Of a stretch of 9,038 nt of DNA, positions 1-5,802 are shown piece after piece. Within the stretch, counting starts at the first letter, position 1; each line of letters opens with the position of its first letter. The stretch is from DASYUM01 sp036001225 (lineage in GTDB: Bacteria > Methylomirabilota > Methylomirabilia > Rokubacteriales > DASRDR01), in contig DASYUM010000137.1 in the NCBI GenBank assembly GCA_036001225.1, positions 1 through 9,038 on the forward strand, given 5' to 3'. The translations under genes and the position numbers were made by a program. The notes under the pieces were generated by a model. The model had not been told where the DNA came from. It made no database searches and worked only from the letters and a program-made list of their open reading frames with translations.

Positions 1-297
1 CTTGAACGTGTAGGTGAGGCCGTCGCGCGACACCTCCCAGGACTCGGCGAGGAGGGGCTTCACGCCGAGCTTCTCGTCCAGCTCGACGAGGCTGTCGAAC
101 ATCGGCCACTCGGCGATGTAGGACTGGCCGTCGGTCGCCACCACCGGGTTCAGGCTGGTGGCGTCGCCGAGGAAGCCGATGACGAAGTCCTTCCCGGCGG
201 CGCGAGCCGCGCCGGGCCCCAGCACCGGCAGCGCGGCCGCCAGCGTCAGGAGGAGCGTTGCCAGGACCGTGGGGCAGATCGTGATCCGGGAGCGCAT
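1..297 (-). CDS. ABC transporter substrate-binding protein, family 5 (N-terminal part, cut by window edge)
   Basis: Only the first 99 codons are present; the gene continues beyond the left edge. Residues 1 to about 33 form a Sec signal peptide: basic start (MRSR), a long Leu/Ala-rich core, and an A-R-A cleavage site before AGKDF. The mature start matches the opening of family-5 (peptide/nickel/opine type) periplasmic binding proteins: FVIGFLGDATSLNPVVATD, then a 'MFDSLVELDEKLGVKPLLAESWEVS-DGLTYTFK' type segment, the usual first strand and the 'x-LAESW' motif. There is no lipobox, so a soluble periplasmic protein is expected. The ATG at 297 was chosen because an AGGAGG lies 6 nt upstream; the in-frame ATG at 303 is too close to it. 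The gene starts 10 nt after the DppC-type permease stop, so it is probably the dedicated binding protein of that transporter. Ligand unknown. Confidence 0.9.
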   Translation of the reverse strand, partial: MRSRITICPTVLATLLLTLAAALPVLGPGAARAAGKDFVIGFLGDATSLNPVVATDGQSYIAEWPMFDSLVELDEKLGVKPLLAESWEVSRDGLTYTFK

Positions 298-303
298 GTG
301 CAT

Positions 304-309
304 CCTCCT
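304..309 (-). promoter_or_regulatory. Ribosome binding site of the binding-protein gene, overlapping the permease stop
   Basis: AGGAGG reads 309 to 304 on the minus strand, 6 nt before the ATG at 297. Its first bases are shared with the TAG stop (310-308) of the upstream permease gene. This arrangement fixes the start and suggests translational coupling. Confidence 0.8.
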
Positions 310-1144
310 ATCCGGAGCCCGAGCGGAGCGCGGGGTCGAGCGCGTCGCGCAAGCCGTCGCCGAAGAGGTTGAAGCCGAGGACGGTGACGAAGATCGCCAG
401 CCCCGGGAACGTGGAGACCCACCACGCCGAGGCCAGGAACTGTCGCCCCTCGACCACCATGTTGCCCCAGCTCGGCAGCGGGGGCTGCACCCCCAGGCCG
501 AGGTAGGACAGGCCCGACTCGATGAGGATCGTCTGGCCCAGGAGCAGCGTGCTCTGGACGATGACGGCGGGGAGTGCATTGATCAGGAGGTGCCGGACGA
601 GGATCCGGCGGTGACTCGCCCCCAGCGCGCGGGCCGCCTCGACGAACTCGCGGGTCCGGAGAGCGAGGCACTCGCCGCGGACGATCCGCGCCACCGGCGC
701 CCAGGTGACGAGGCCGACCACCAGCGCCGTGTTGAGGAGGCTGGCGCCGAAGAGGGCCACGACGACCAGGATCAGGAAGAGCGCCGGCACCGACATGAAG
801 ACATCGGTCACCCGCATGAGCCCCGTGTCGGCGGCGCCGCCGAAGTAGCCGGCGGTGCCCCCGACGAACGTGCCGACCAGGACGGCCAGCGCCGTCGCCA
901 GGAAGCCGACCTGGAGCGACACGCGGCTCCCCCAGATCACCCGCGTCAGGATGTCCCGCCCGAACCCGTCGGTCCCGAGCCAGTGGGCGGCGGTCGGCGG
1001 CTTGAGCCGCTGCAGGAGCGACTGGGTGGAGTAGCCGTAGGGCGCCATGGCCGGCGCCAGCGTGCCCGTGGCCAGCATGACGGCCACCACGAGCCCCCCG
1101 AGGGCCCCGCGCCGGCTGCGGGCGAGCCGTCTGGCGGCGTTCAC
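308..1144 (-). CDS. DppC/OppC-type ABC transporter permease
   Basis: Inner-membrane permease of a peptide/opine/nickel-type ABC importer, about 278 aa, normal for the DppC family. It has an N-terminal membrane segment at about residues 14-34, the DppC signature HWLGTDGFGRD at 54-64, further hydrophobic helices at about 76-100, 119-150, 192-212 and 244-262, the EAA-type coupling loop EFVEAARALGASHRR...NALP at about 166-192 (contact to the ATPase), and the C-terminal PPLPSWGNM motif at 221-229. The GTG at 1144 was chosen: it overlaps the TGA of the preceding permease (GTGA) and gives a family-like N-terminus. A TTG at 1174 would add ten residues without family character. It pairs with the DppB-type gene just upstream. 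No ATPase gene is in the window. Substrate cannot be read from the permease. Confidence 0.93.
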   Translation of the reverse strand: MNAARRLARSRRGALGGLVVAVMLATGTLAPAMAPYGYSTQSLLQRLKPPTAAHWLGTDGFGRDILTRVIWGSRVSLQVGFLATALAVLVGTFVGGTAGYFGGAADTGLMRVTDVFMSVPALFLILVVVALFGASLLNTALVVGLVTWAPVARIVRGECLALRTREFVEAARALGASHRRILVRHLLINALPAVIVQSTLLLGQTILIESGLSYLGLGVQPPLPSWGNMVVEGRQFLASAWWVSTFPGLAIFVTVLGFNLFGDGLRDALDPALRSGSG

Positions 1145-2103
1145 GCGTAGGAGATCCGGGGGTCGATGAGGCAATAGGCGAGGTCGGTGAGGAGGTTCGC
1201 CGCGATCACGATGGTGGCGACCAGGAGATTCACGCCCATGATCACGGGATAGTCACGCTCGAACACGGCGCCCACCGCGAGCCGCCCGATCCCCGGCCAG
1301 GCGAAGACGGTCTCGGTGAGGACGGCCCCGCCCACCAGCGTCGGGAGCGACAGCCCGACGACGGTGACGACCGGGATCAGGCCGTTGCGCAGGGCGTGAC
1401 GCCAGATCACGCGGCCGCCGGGGACGCCCTTGGCCCGCGCCGTCCGCACGTAGTCCTGGCGCAGCACTTCGAGCAGGCTCGAGCGGGTGAAGCGCATGAA
1501 GGCCGCCATCTGGATGAGGCCGAGCGTGAGCGTCGGGAGGACGGCGTGGCGGAGGCGGGCGGCGAGGTCCGCCTCGTGGCCGTACTCGCTCACGCCGGAG
1601 GGGGGCAGGAGGTGGAGCGCTTCCGAGAAGAGGAGGATCAGCATGATCCCGAGCCAGAAGCTCGGGAAGGAGACGCCGAAGAGCGAGACCGCCGACGCCA
1701 GCGTGTCCCAGAGCGTGTCCCGCCGGACCGCGGCCAGGACGCCCAGCGGCACCGCCACCACCAGGGCGAGGACGAGGGCGGCGCCGGTGAGCTGGAGCGT
1801 GGGACCGAGGCGGTCGAGGATCAGGGTGGCGACCGGGTCGCCCGTCTTGAACGACCGGCCGAGGTCGCCCCGGGCGGCGGCCAGCGCCCAGGTGCCGTAC
1901 TGGACCAGGAGCGGGCGGTCGAGTCCGAGCCGCTGGCGGATCTGGGCCGCCACCTCCTGGGAGAACTCGCCGCCGATCAGCACCGCCTCCGGCCCGCCGG
2001 GCGCCAGGCGCATCAGCGTGAACAGGATCAGCGAGACGCCGACGAGCATCAGCGCGGCAAACCCGAGCCGCTTGGCGATGTAGCGCGCCAGGCCTCGGGT
2101 CAC
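1141..2103 (-). CDS. DppB/OppB-type ABC transporter permease
   Basis: Inner-membrane permease, about 320 aa, of the same importer. It starts with a family-typical amphipathic/membrane segment (YIAKRLGFAALMLVGVSLILFTLMRLAPG, residues 9-36, written here only to locate it by its key RLAPGGP end), then the periplasmic stretch QRLGLDRPLLVQY (57-69) and LGRSF (81-85), characteristic of DppB. Helices follow at about 102-126, 136-160, 190-205, 243-262 and 288-312. The EAA loop is QDYVRTARAKG...RHALRNGLIP at about 216-244, and FAWPGIGRL is at 268-275. The GTG at 2103 overlaps the hydrolase stop (GTGA) and gives the standard N-terminus; a longer frame reaching 2433 runs antisense-like through the hydrolase gene and has no family similarity. 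Translational coupling to both neighbours is likely. Confidence 0.93.
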   Translation of the reverse strand: MTRGLARYIAKRLGFAALMLVGVSLILFTLMRLAPGGPEAVLIGGEFSQEVAAQIRQRLGLDRPLLVQYGTWALAAARGDLGRSFKTGDPVATLILDRLGPTLQLTGAALVLALVVAVPLGVLAAVRRDTLWDTLASAVSLFGVSFPSFWLGIMLILLFSEALHLLPPSGVSEYGHEADLAARLRHAVLPTLTLGLIQMAAFMRFTRSSLLEVLRQDYVRTARAKGVPGGRVIWRHALRNGLIPVVTVVGLSLPTLVGGAVLTETVFAWPGIGRLAVGAVFERDYPVIMGVNLLVATIVIAANLLTDLAYCLIDPRISYA

Positions 2104-3119
2104 GCCGGAGCCAGCTTCATCTGCTCCAGTACCGCGCGGCCCAGGAGACCGTAAGGACTGGCGAGCGTCTCGATGATCTCGAAGTGGTTGTACCCCTCGG
2201 CGACCAGCAGCTGCACCGGCTTGCCGGCCGCCTTCACGGCCGCCGCGAAGTCGCGCGACTGCCGCTGAAACTCGGGAGTCTCGAGCGTGCCGTAGGCGAT
2301 GATCACCGGGGCGTCGAGCGTGTCGAGATGGCGCTGGGGGCTCAGCGCCTGCTCCATCTCGTCCGTGAACTTGACGTAGCGGCTGCGCACCGAGAGACGG
2401 ACGGGCTTCAGGTCGAACATGCCGCTGCAGCACAGCCCGCCCTTCACGGTGTCGGCCGGCAGGCTGAAATCCTTGCCCCAGTCGGTGGTGAGGACGACGC
2501 CGGCCAGATGGCCGCCCGAGGAATGGCCGGAGACGTAGATGCGGCCGGGATCGCCGCCGAAGCTCCGGGCGTTACGGTAGACCCAGGCGACCGAGCGGCG
2601 CACCTGCTCGGCCATCGGCATCAGGCTGCCGCCCACGTCCTGGACCCAGGCGAAGTCGGGCGCCACGAAATGCGCGCCAGCGCGCACGAACAGCTCGGCC
2701 AGAAACGCGTAGCTCTTGGCGAGGCCGGCCCGCCAGGCGCCGCCGTGGATGAAGATGTTGATCGGCGCGTCAGGGCGCTTGGTCGGGTAGACGTCGAGCG
2801 CCTCGATGACCGTCGACCCGTAGGCGTGGCGCTGCGGCGCCCCCAGGCGGGCGCGCACGCCTTCGCTGTTGGTGGCGTAGCGCCCGATGATCTGCTGCAG
2901 GTTCGGCGCGTAGACGCTCTGGTCGTAGGCGTCGTCGAGCTCCTTCTGGTCCATGTCGAGCCACACCCGCGGCCCCTTGACCCGGGGCCCTCCCGGCGCC
3001 GGCGCGGGCTGCTGGGCCCCGGCGGGACCGGTGGTCGCCGCCACGACGCCGGCCGTCGCCGTACCCAGAAACGTCCGTCGAGTCACCTGGTTGTGGACCG
3101 CGGCTGTGTTTGCCCGCAT
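2100..3119 (-). CDS. Tat-exported alpha/beta hydrolase, arylformamidase (kynurenine formamidase)-like
   Basis: Predicted serine hydrolase of 339 aa acting on an ester or amide. The N-terminus carries a twin-arginine motif T-R-R-T-F-L-G (residues 13-19), then an Ala/Gly/Val-rich segment and an AGA-Q cleavage region near 35, so it should be exported folded by Tat. The fold signatures are the oxyanion-hole motif HGGAW (125-129), the nucleophile elbow GHSSG (198-202, Ser200) and a C-terminal GYNHFE with His312 as the likely catalytic histidine. The acid is probably within GTLETPEF (277-284). The motif layout (DQSVYAP near 66, HGGAW, GHSSGGH) resembles the arylformamidase/carboxylesterase group, but a true N-formylkynurenine role is unproven. 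The ATG at 3119 has GAGGT 5 nt upstream; ATGs at 3152 and 3176 lack a good ribosome site. Its stop overlaps the DppB start, tying export of the hydrolase to transport. Confidence 0.85.
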   Translation of the reverse strand: MRANTAAVHNQVTRRTFLGTATAGVVAATTGPAGAQQPAPAPGGPRVKGPRVWLDMDQKELDDAYDQSVYAPNLQQIIGRYATNSEGVRARLGAPQRHAYGSTVIEALDVYPTKRPDAPINIFIHGGAWRAGLAKSYAFLAELFVRAGAHFVAPDFAWVQDVGGSLMPMAEQVRRSVAWVYRNARSFGGDPGRIYVSGHSSGGHLAGVVLTTDWGKDFSLPADTVKGGLCCSGMFDLKPVRLSVRSRYVKFTDEMEQALSPQRHLDTLDAPVIIAYGTLETPEFQRQSRDFAAAVKAAGKPVQLLVAEGYNHFEIIETLASPYGLLGRAVLEQMKLAPA

Positions 3120-3124
3120 ATCCC

Positions 3125-3129
3125 ACCTC
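3125..3129 (-). promoter_or_regulatory. Ribosome binding site choosing the hydrolase start
   Basis: GAGGT (within GAGGTGGG, 3129 to 3122) lies 5 nt before the ATG at 3119. It favours this start over the two upstream in-frame ATGs and places the twin arginines at residues 14-15, a normal distance for Tat signals. Confidence 0.65.
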
Positions 3130-3186
3130 GTTTCGTCGTTGTCCAGGGACATCGCCTTGACGCCCGACGCGGGCATCAGCCGCCGG

Positions 3187-3223
3187 GAAGCGCCGTCGGC
3201 TGCATGCCGGAGTCAGGCGCTTC
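3187..3223. repeat. Inverted repeat in the 173-nt gap between the decarboxylase and hydrolase genes
   Basis: The gap 3120-3292 holds perfect 8-bp arms GAAGCGCC (3187-3194) and GGCGCTTC (3216-3223), separated by 21 nt that contain a smaller CGGC-TGCAT-GCCG dyad. As RNA on the minus strand it could form a two-tier stem. No U-tract follows, so it is not a classical intrinsic terminator; it could be a processing or attenuation structure, or an accident of high GC. I see no convincing promoter in this gap. Confidence 0.4.
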
Positions 3224-3292
3224 GCCGCCGCCGCGCGCCCCGGCGACTTCGCCGAATGACGGGCGCGAGCGCCTTGTGGCCCAGCCGTTCGC

Positions 3293-4726
3293 CTACGAGG
3301 AGCCGAAGAGGAGGGGTCCCCACTTCTCCCGGGCCGCCTCGATGACGGCCTTGCTGGAGATGGCCACCCGCGGGAACTTGTCCTTCCACTCGTAGGGGCG
3401 CGTGGCGTCGATCAAGGCCCGCGAGTTCAGCCCCTTCTGTCCGGCGGGAATGATCGGGTCGAGGGGCCCCGACCACATCCGGCGGACGATGTCGATGTCC
3501 TTTTCCGGGTCCGAGCGCGTGCAGATCGCCCACAGGACGTCCCAGGTGTTGGTCGGGTCGATGTCGTCGTCCACCACGACCACATAGCGGCCGAGATAGG
3601 CGCCGGCCCGGCACGACATGGCGCCCAGCGCCGCCTGGCGGGCGTGGCCGGCGTAGCGCTGCTTGATGGAGACGACGACCAGGAGCCGGGTGCCGCCCGC
3701 CGGATGGCACCACACGCCCTGGATGTCGGGGATCCCGGCCTTCTCCATCTCGTCCCAGATCAGCGCCGAGCGCATGACCGCGCGATACGCCGTCAGCTCC
3801 GACGGCGGCTTGCCGGGCGGGCTCCCGAGCATGATCGGGTTCGAGCGGTACATCACACGCTCGACCTCGATGGTGGGCTCCGGACGGGTATCGCTCGCGT
3901 AGTAGCCGGTCCACTCGCCGAAGGGGCCTTCCGGGACCTGGCGGTCCGGGTAGGCGGTGCCCTCGATGACGATCTCGGCGTTCGCGGGCAGCGGGAGACC
4001 GGTCTCCGGCCCCTGGATCACCTCGAACGGCTCGCCCAGGACGCCGCCGATCCAGTCGTACTCGGAGACGCCGTAAGGGACCTCGATGCTCCCGGCCAGG
4101 AAGACGAGAGGGTCGTGGCCCAGCGACACGGCCACCTTCATCGGCTTCCCCGAGGCGAACCATTTCTCCCGGTGGATCCGGCCGTGCTTGCCGGGGGAGA
4201 TGTAGAAGCCCACGGTCCGCTCGTCGTGGATCATCACGCGGTAGCAGCCGAGGTTCACCCAGCCCTCCTCGGGATCCCGGGTGATGTCCACGCTGCCCGT
4301 CCCGATGTAGCGGCCCCCGTCGTGCTCGTGCCACTTCGGCGTCGGGAACTCGAGGACGTTGACGGCCGACCCCGTCTCCACGTGCTCCATCACCGGCCCG
4401 GAATCCACCAGCTTGGCGGGAATGGGCATGATCTTCTTCGAGTGCTGGCGCCAGGCCTGCACGAGCAGCATGGGGGAGGTGACGTTCGTGTCGAGCCCCA
4501 GCGTCAGCGCGGTGCGCTTGAGCGAGCCCAGGGAGTTGACGAGGATCCGGTAGCCGGCGGGGTACCCCTTCACCTCGTCGAACAGCACCGCCGGGCCGTT
4601 CTCCCGATGCTGCGCGAGCTCGGTGATGGCCCCGATCTCGATGTCCCAGTCCGCCCCCTTGACCGTCTTGACCTCGCCCAGGGCGTCCGCGCCCTCGAGC
4701 CATCCGGTGAGATCACGCAGGCTCAT
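3293..4726 (-). CDS. UbiD-family prenylated-FMN-dependent decarboxylase
   Basis: Cytoplasmic (de)carboxylase, 477 aa, within the normal UbiD range. It should use prenylated FMN, made by UbiX, to remove CO2 reversibly from an aromatic, heteroaromatic or alpha,beta-unsaturated acid. Family residues are visible: N158 and R163 in the stretch VNLGCYR, H181 in SPGKHGR (metal/cofactor side), an acidic residue in GVSEYDW near 222, and the hallmark EGPFGEWTGYY with E266 and E271. The spacings N158-R163-H181 and E266-E271 equal those of Asn168-Arg173-His191 and Glu277-Glu282 in fungal Fdc1 as I recall them, so the Glu-Arg-Glu catalytic triad looks intact. The ATG at 4726 has AGGAGG 6 nt upstream. There is no UbiX or partner subunit in the window. 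It is preceded by its own probable promoter and followed by the hydrolase-transporter block. Not evidently the ubiquinone-pathway enzyme, given this context; substrate unknown. Confidence 0.92.
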   Translation of the reverse strand: MSLRDLTGWLEGADALGEVKTVKGADWDIEIGAITELAQHRENGPAVLFDEVKGYPAGYRILVNSLGSLKRTALTLGLDTNVTSPMLLVQAWRQHSKKIMPIPAKLVDSGPVMEHVETGSAVNVLEFPTPKWHEHDGGRYIGTGSVDITRDPEEGWVNLGCYRVMIHDERTVGFYISPGKHGRIHREKWFASGKPMKVAVSLGHDPLVFLAGSIEVPYGVSEYDWIGGVLGEPFEVIQGPETGLPLPANAEIVIEGTAYPDRQVPEGPFGEWTGYYASDTRPEPTIEVERVMYRSNPIMLGSPPGKPPSELTAYRAVMRSALIWDEMEKAGIPDIQGVWCHPAGGTRLLVVVSIKQRYAGHARQAALGAMSCRAGAYLGRYVVVVDDDIDPTNTWDVLWAICTRSDPEKDIDIVRRMWSGPLDPIIPAGQKGLNSRALIDATRPYEWKDKFPRVAISSKAVIEAAREKWGPLLFGSS

Positions 4727-4828
4727 CGGTCTCCTCCTGGTTGGCTGGATGGCCAGTGCGGGCCCCCTGTCGGAGCGTCGAGCGTCGCGGGCAAGATCGT
4801 GCGCCCATCCATGCTCCGCGCTCGCGCT

Positions 4829-4858
4829 ACTATAGCATCCGGCGCGATCGGCCCTCAA
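4829..4858 (-). promoter_or_regulatory. Probable sigma70-type promoter for the UbiD-family gene
   Basis: On the minus strand TTGAGG (4858-4853) and TATAGT (4834-4829) are separated by 18 nt. TATAGT is 5/6 to the -10 consensus and TTGAGG is 4/6 to the -35. It sits in the only AT-leaning patch of a very GC-rich gap and predicts a start about 95 nt before the ATG at 4726. The -35 box lies inside a palindrome. Confidence 0.55.
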
Positions 4859-4870
4859 TTCGAGGGCCGA
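4848..4870. repeat. Perfect palindrome (9-bp arms) overlapping the UbiD promoter -35 box
   Basis: TCGGCCCTC (4848-4856), a 5-nt AATTC loop, and GAGGGCCGA (4862-4870) form exact 9-bp arms. It lies 41 nt past the stop of the dioxygenase gene, so it could act as a terminator-like stem for that transcript, although no T-run follows on the minus strand. It also covers the -35 element of the next gene, so it could instead be an operator. The rest of the gap (4727-4911) shows nothing else I can support. Confidence 0.6.
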
Positions 4871-4911
4871 GGTGCCCGGGGCGGGGGTACGCGAGAATCC
4901 GATCCTTGCCC

Positions 4912-5790
4912 TCAGGCCCGGGCGGGCCGCGGCACCGGCCGGTCGGCGAGGAGCGGTGGCTCGCCCTCGAGCGTCGTCCGATGCATCCGGCGGCGGTACC
5001 GGACGTCGTCGAACTCGGTGGCGCAGTGCTGGGTGCACCGGTTGTCCCAGAGGACCGCATCGCCCACGCGCCACCGGTGCCGATAGACGACCTCGGGCCG
5101 CGTGGCGAACGCCTGCAGGTAGCGGATGAGGTCGCGCGCTTCGTCCTCGGGCAACCCCTCCACCTCGCACGCCCACCGGCCGATGTAGAGCGCCGTCCAG
5201 CCCGAGCGCGGGTGGCGGCGGGCGATGGGATGCCAGACGTCGGGGCGGTTGGCCTTCTGCTCGTCGGTCAGCGGCCCGAGGTGGGGGTAGTGGACGTGGT
5301 GGAGCCGGACGCGGCTGAAGCAGGCCCGCCGGCCCGCGATCGTCCGGCGAATGTCGGCGGGGAGCGCGGCGAAGGCGGCGTAGGTGTCGGCGAACAGCGT
5401 GTCGCCCCCCTCCGGCGGGATCTCCAGGGCGTAGAGGAACGACCCGTCGTTGGGGATGGCCTTGTCCTCACCGTCCGAGTGCCAGCCCCAGCCGGCGCGC
5501 GTGAGCCCGACGGGCCGGCCGTCCTCCTCGACGTTCGAGACCACGAAGACCTCGGGGTGCGTGGGAAGGTTGAACTCGAGGGGCTCCATGACGTGGAGCG
5601 GCCCGAGGCGGCGGGTGAAGGCGACGTGCTGGGCCGGCGTCATCCGGACGTCGCGGAAGAGCAGGATGCTGTAGCGGGTCCAGGCGGCCTCGACGGCGGC
5701 GACCGTCGGCCCGTCCAGGTCACGCGTGAGGTCGACGCCGACGACCTCGGCGCCGAAGCTCGGGTGCATCGGCCGCAGCTCCATGGGCAT
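4912..5790 (-). CDS. TauD/TfdA-family Fe(II)/2-oxoglutarate-dependent dioxygenase
   Basis: Cytoplasmic non-haem iron oxygenase, 292 aa, normal for TauD/TfdA. It couples 2-oxoglutarate decarboxylation to hydroxylation of an organic substrate, often releasing a leaving group such as sulfite, glyoxylate or amine. The iron ligands are clear: H104 and D106 in WGWHSDG and the distal H255 in WDNRCTQHCAT. The 2-oxoglutarate-binding arginine is probably R271 in the RRRMHRTTLEGEP tail, and G129-D-T-L-F-A marks the usual core strand. The N-terminal FGAEVVGVDLTRDL (12-25) and HPIARRHPRSGWTALYIG (187-204) segments are family-typical. The ATG at 5790 has AGGAGG 6 nt upstream; a second ATG lies two codons in. 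The gene begins 11 nt after the GGT-fold stop, so the two are probably co-transcribed. Substrate unknown; taurine or 2,4-D should not be assumed. Confidence 0.92.
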   Translation of the reverse strand: MPMELRPMHPSFGAEVVGVDLTRDLDGPTVAAVEAAWTRYSILLFRDVRMTPAQHVAFTRRLGPLHVMEPLEFNLPTHPEVFVVSNVEEDGRPVGLTRAGWGWHSDGEDKAIPNDGSFLYALEIPPEGGDTLFADTYAAFAALPADIRRTIAGRRACFSRVRLHHVHYPHLGPLTDEQKANRPDVWHPIARRHPRSGWTALYIGRWACEVEGLPEDEARDLIRYLQAFATRPEVVYRHRWRVGDAVLWDNRCTQHCATEFDDVRYRRRMHRTTLEGEPPLLADRPVPRPARA

Positions 5791-5796
5791 GGCGTT

Positions 5797-5802
5797 CCTC
5801 CT
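5797..5802 (-). promoter_or_regulatory. Ribosome binding site of the dioxygenase gene, touching the upstream stop
   Basis: AGGAGG (5802 to 5797) shares a base with the TGA stop (5804-5802) of the GGT-fold gene and lies 6 nt before the ATG at 5790. This supports that start and co-translation of the pair. Confidence 0.75.

Noticed and set aside
158..1150. 330-codon open frame on the plus strand opposite the DppC-type permease
   Set aside because: Its product is rich in Arg, Glu, Asp, Gly and His with no domain, typical of an antisense frame in GC-rich DNA; the minus-strand permease has clear family motifs.
2100..3119. Assignment as kynurenine formamidase (kynB/AFMID)
   Set aside because: Motif layout fits the arylformamidase-like group, but the Tat signal and the lack of other tryptophan-catabolism genes make a specific name unsafe.
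2184..3395. 403-codon plus-strand open frame opposite the exported hydrolase
   Set aside because: Low-complexity Arg/Gly/His/Val composition and no ribosome site; it is antisense to a gene with HGGAW and GHSSG motifs.
4848..4870. Classical intrinsic terminator for the dioxygenase transcript
   Set aside because: The stem is perfect but is followed on the minus strand by a GC-rich sequence with no T-run, so I list it as a palindrome of uncertain function.
3644..5086. 480-codon plus-strand open frame opposite the UbiD-family gene
   Set aside because: Biased composition (Asp, His, Arg, Val), no recognisable domain, and it crosses the promoter and intergenic region of the minus-strand genes.
4912..5790. 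Assignment as taurine dioxygenase (tauD) or 2,4-D dioxygenase (tfdA)
   Set aside because: The facial triad identifies only the family; no taurine transporter or chlorophenol genes are nearby, so the substrate cannot be named.
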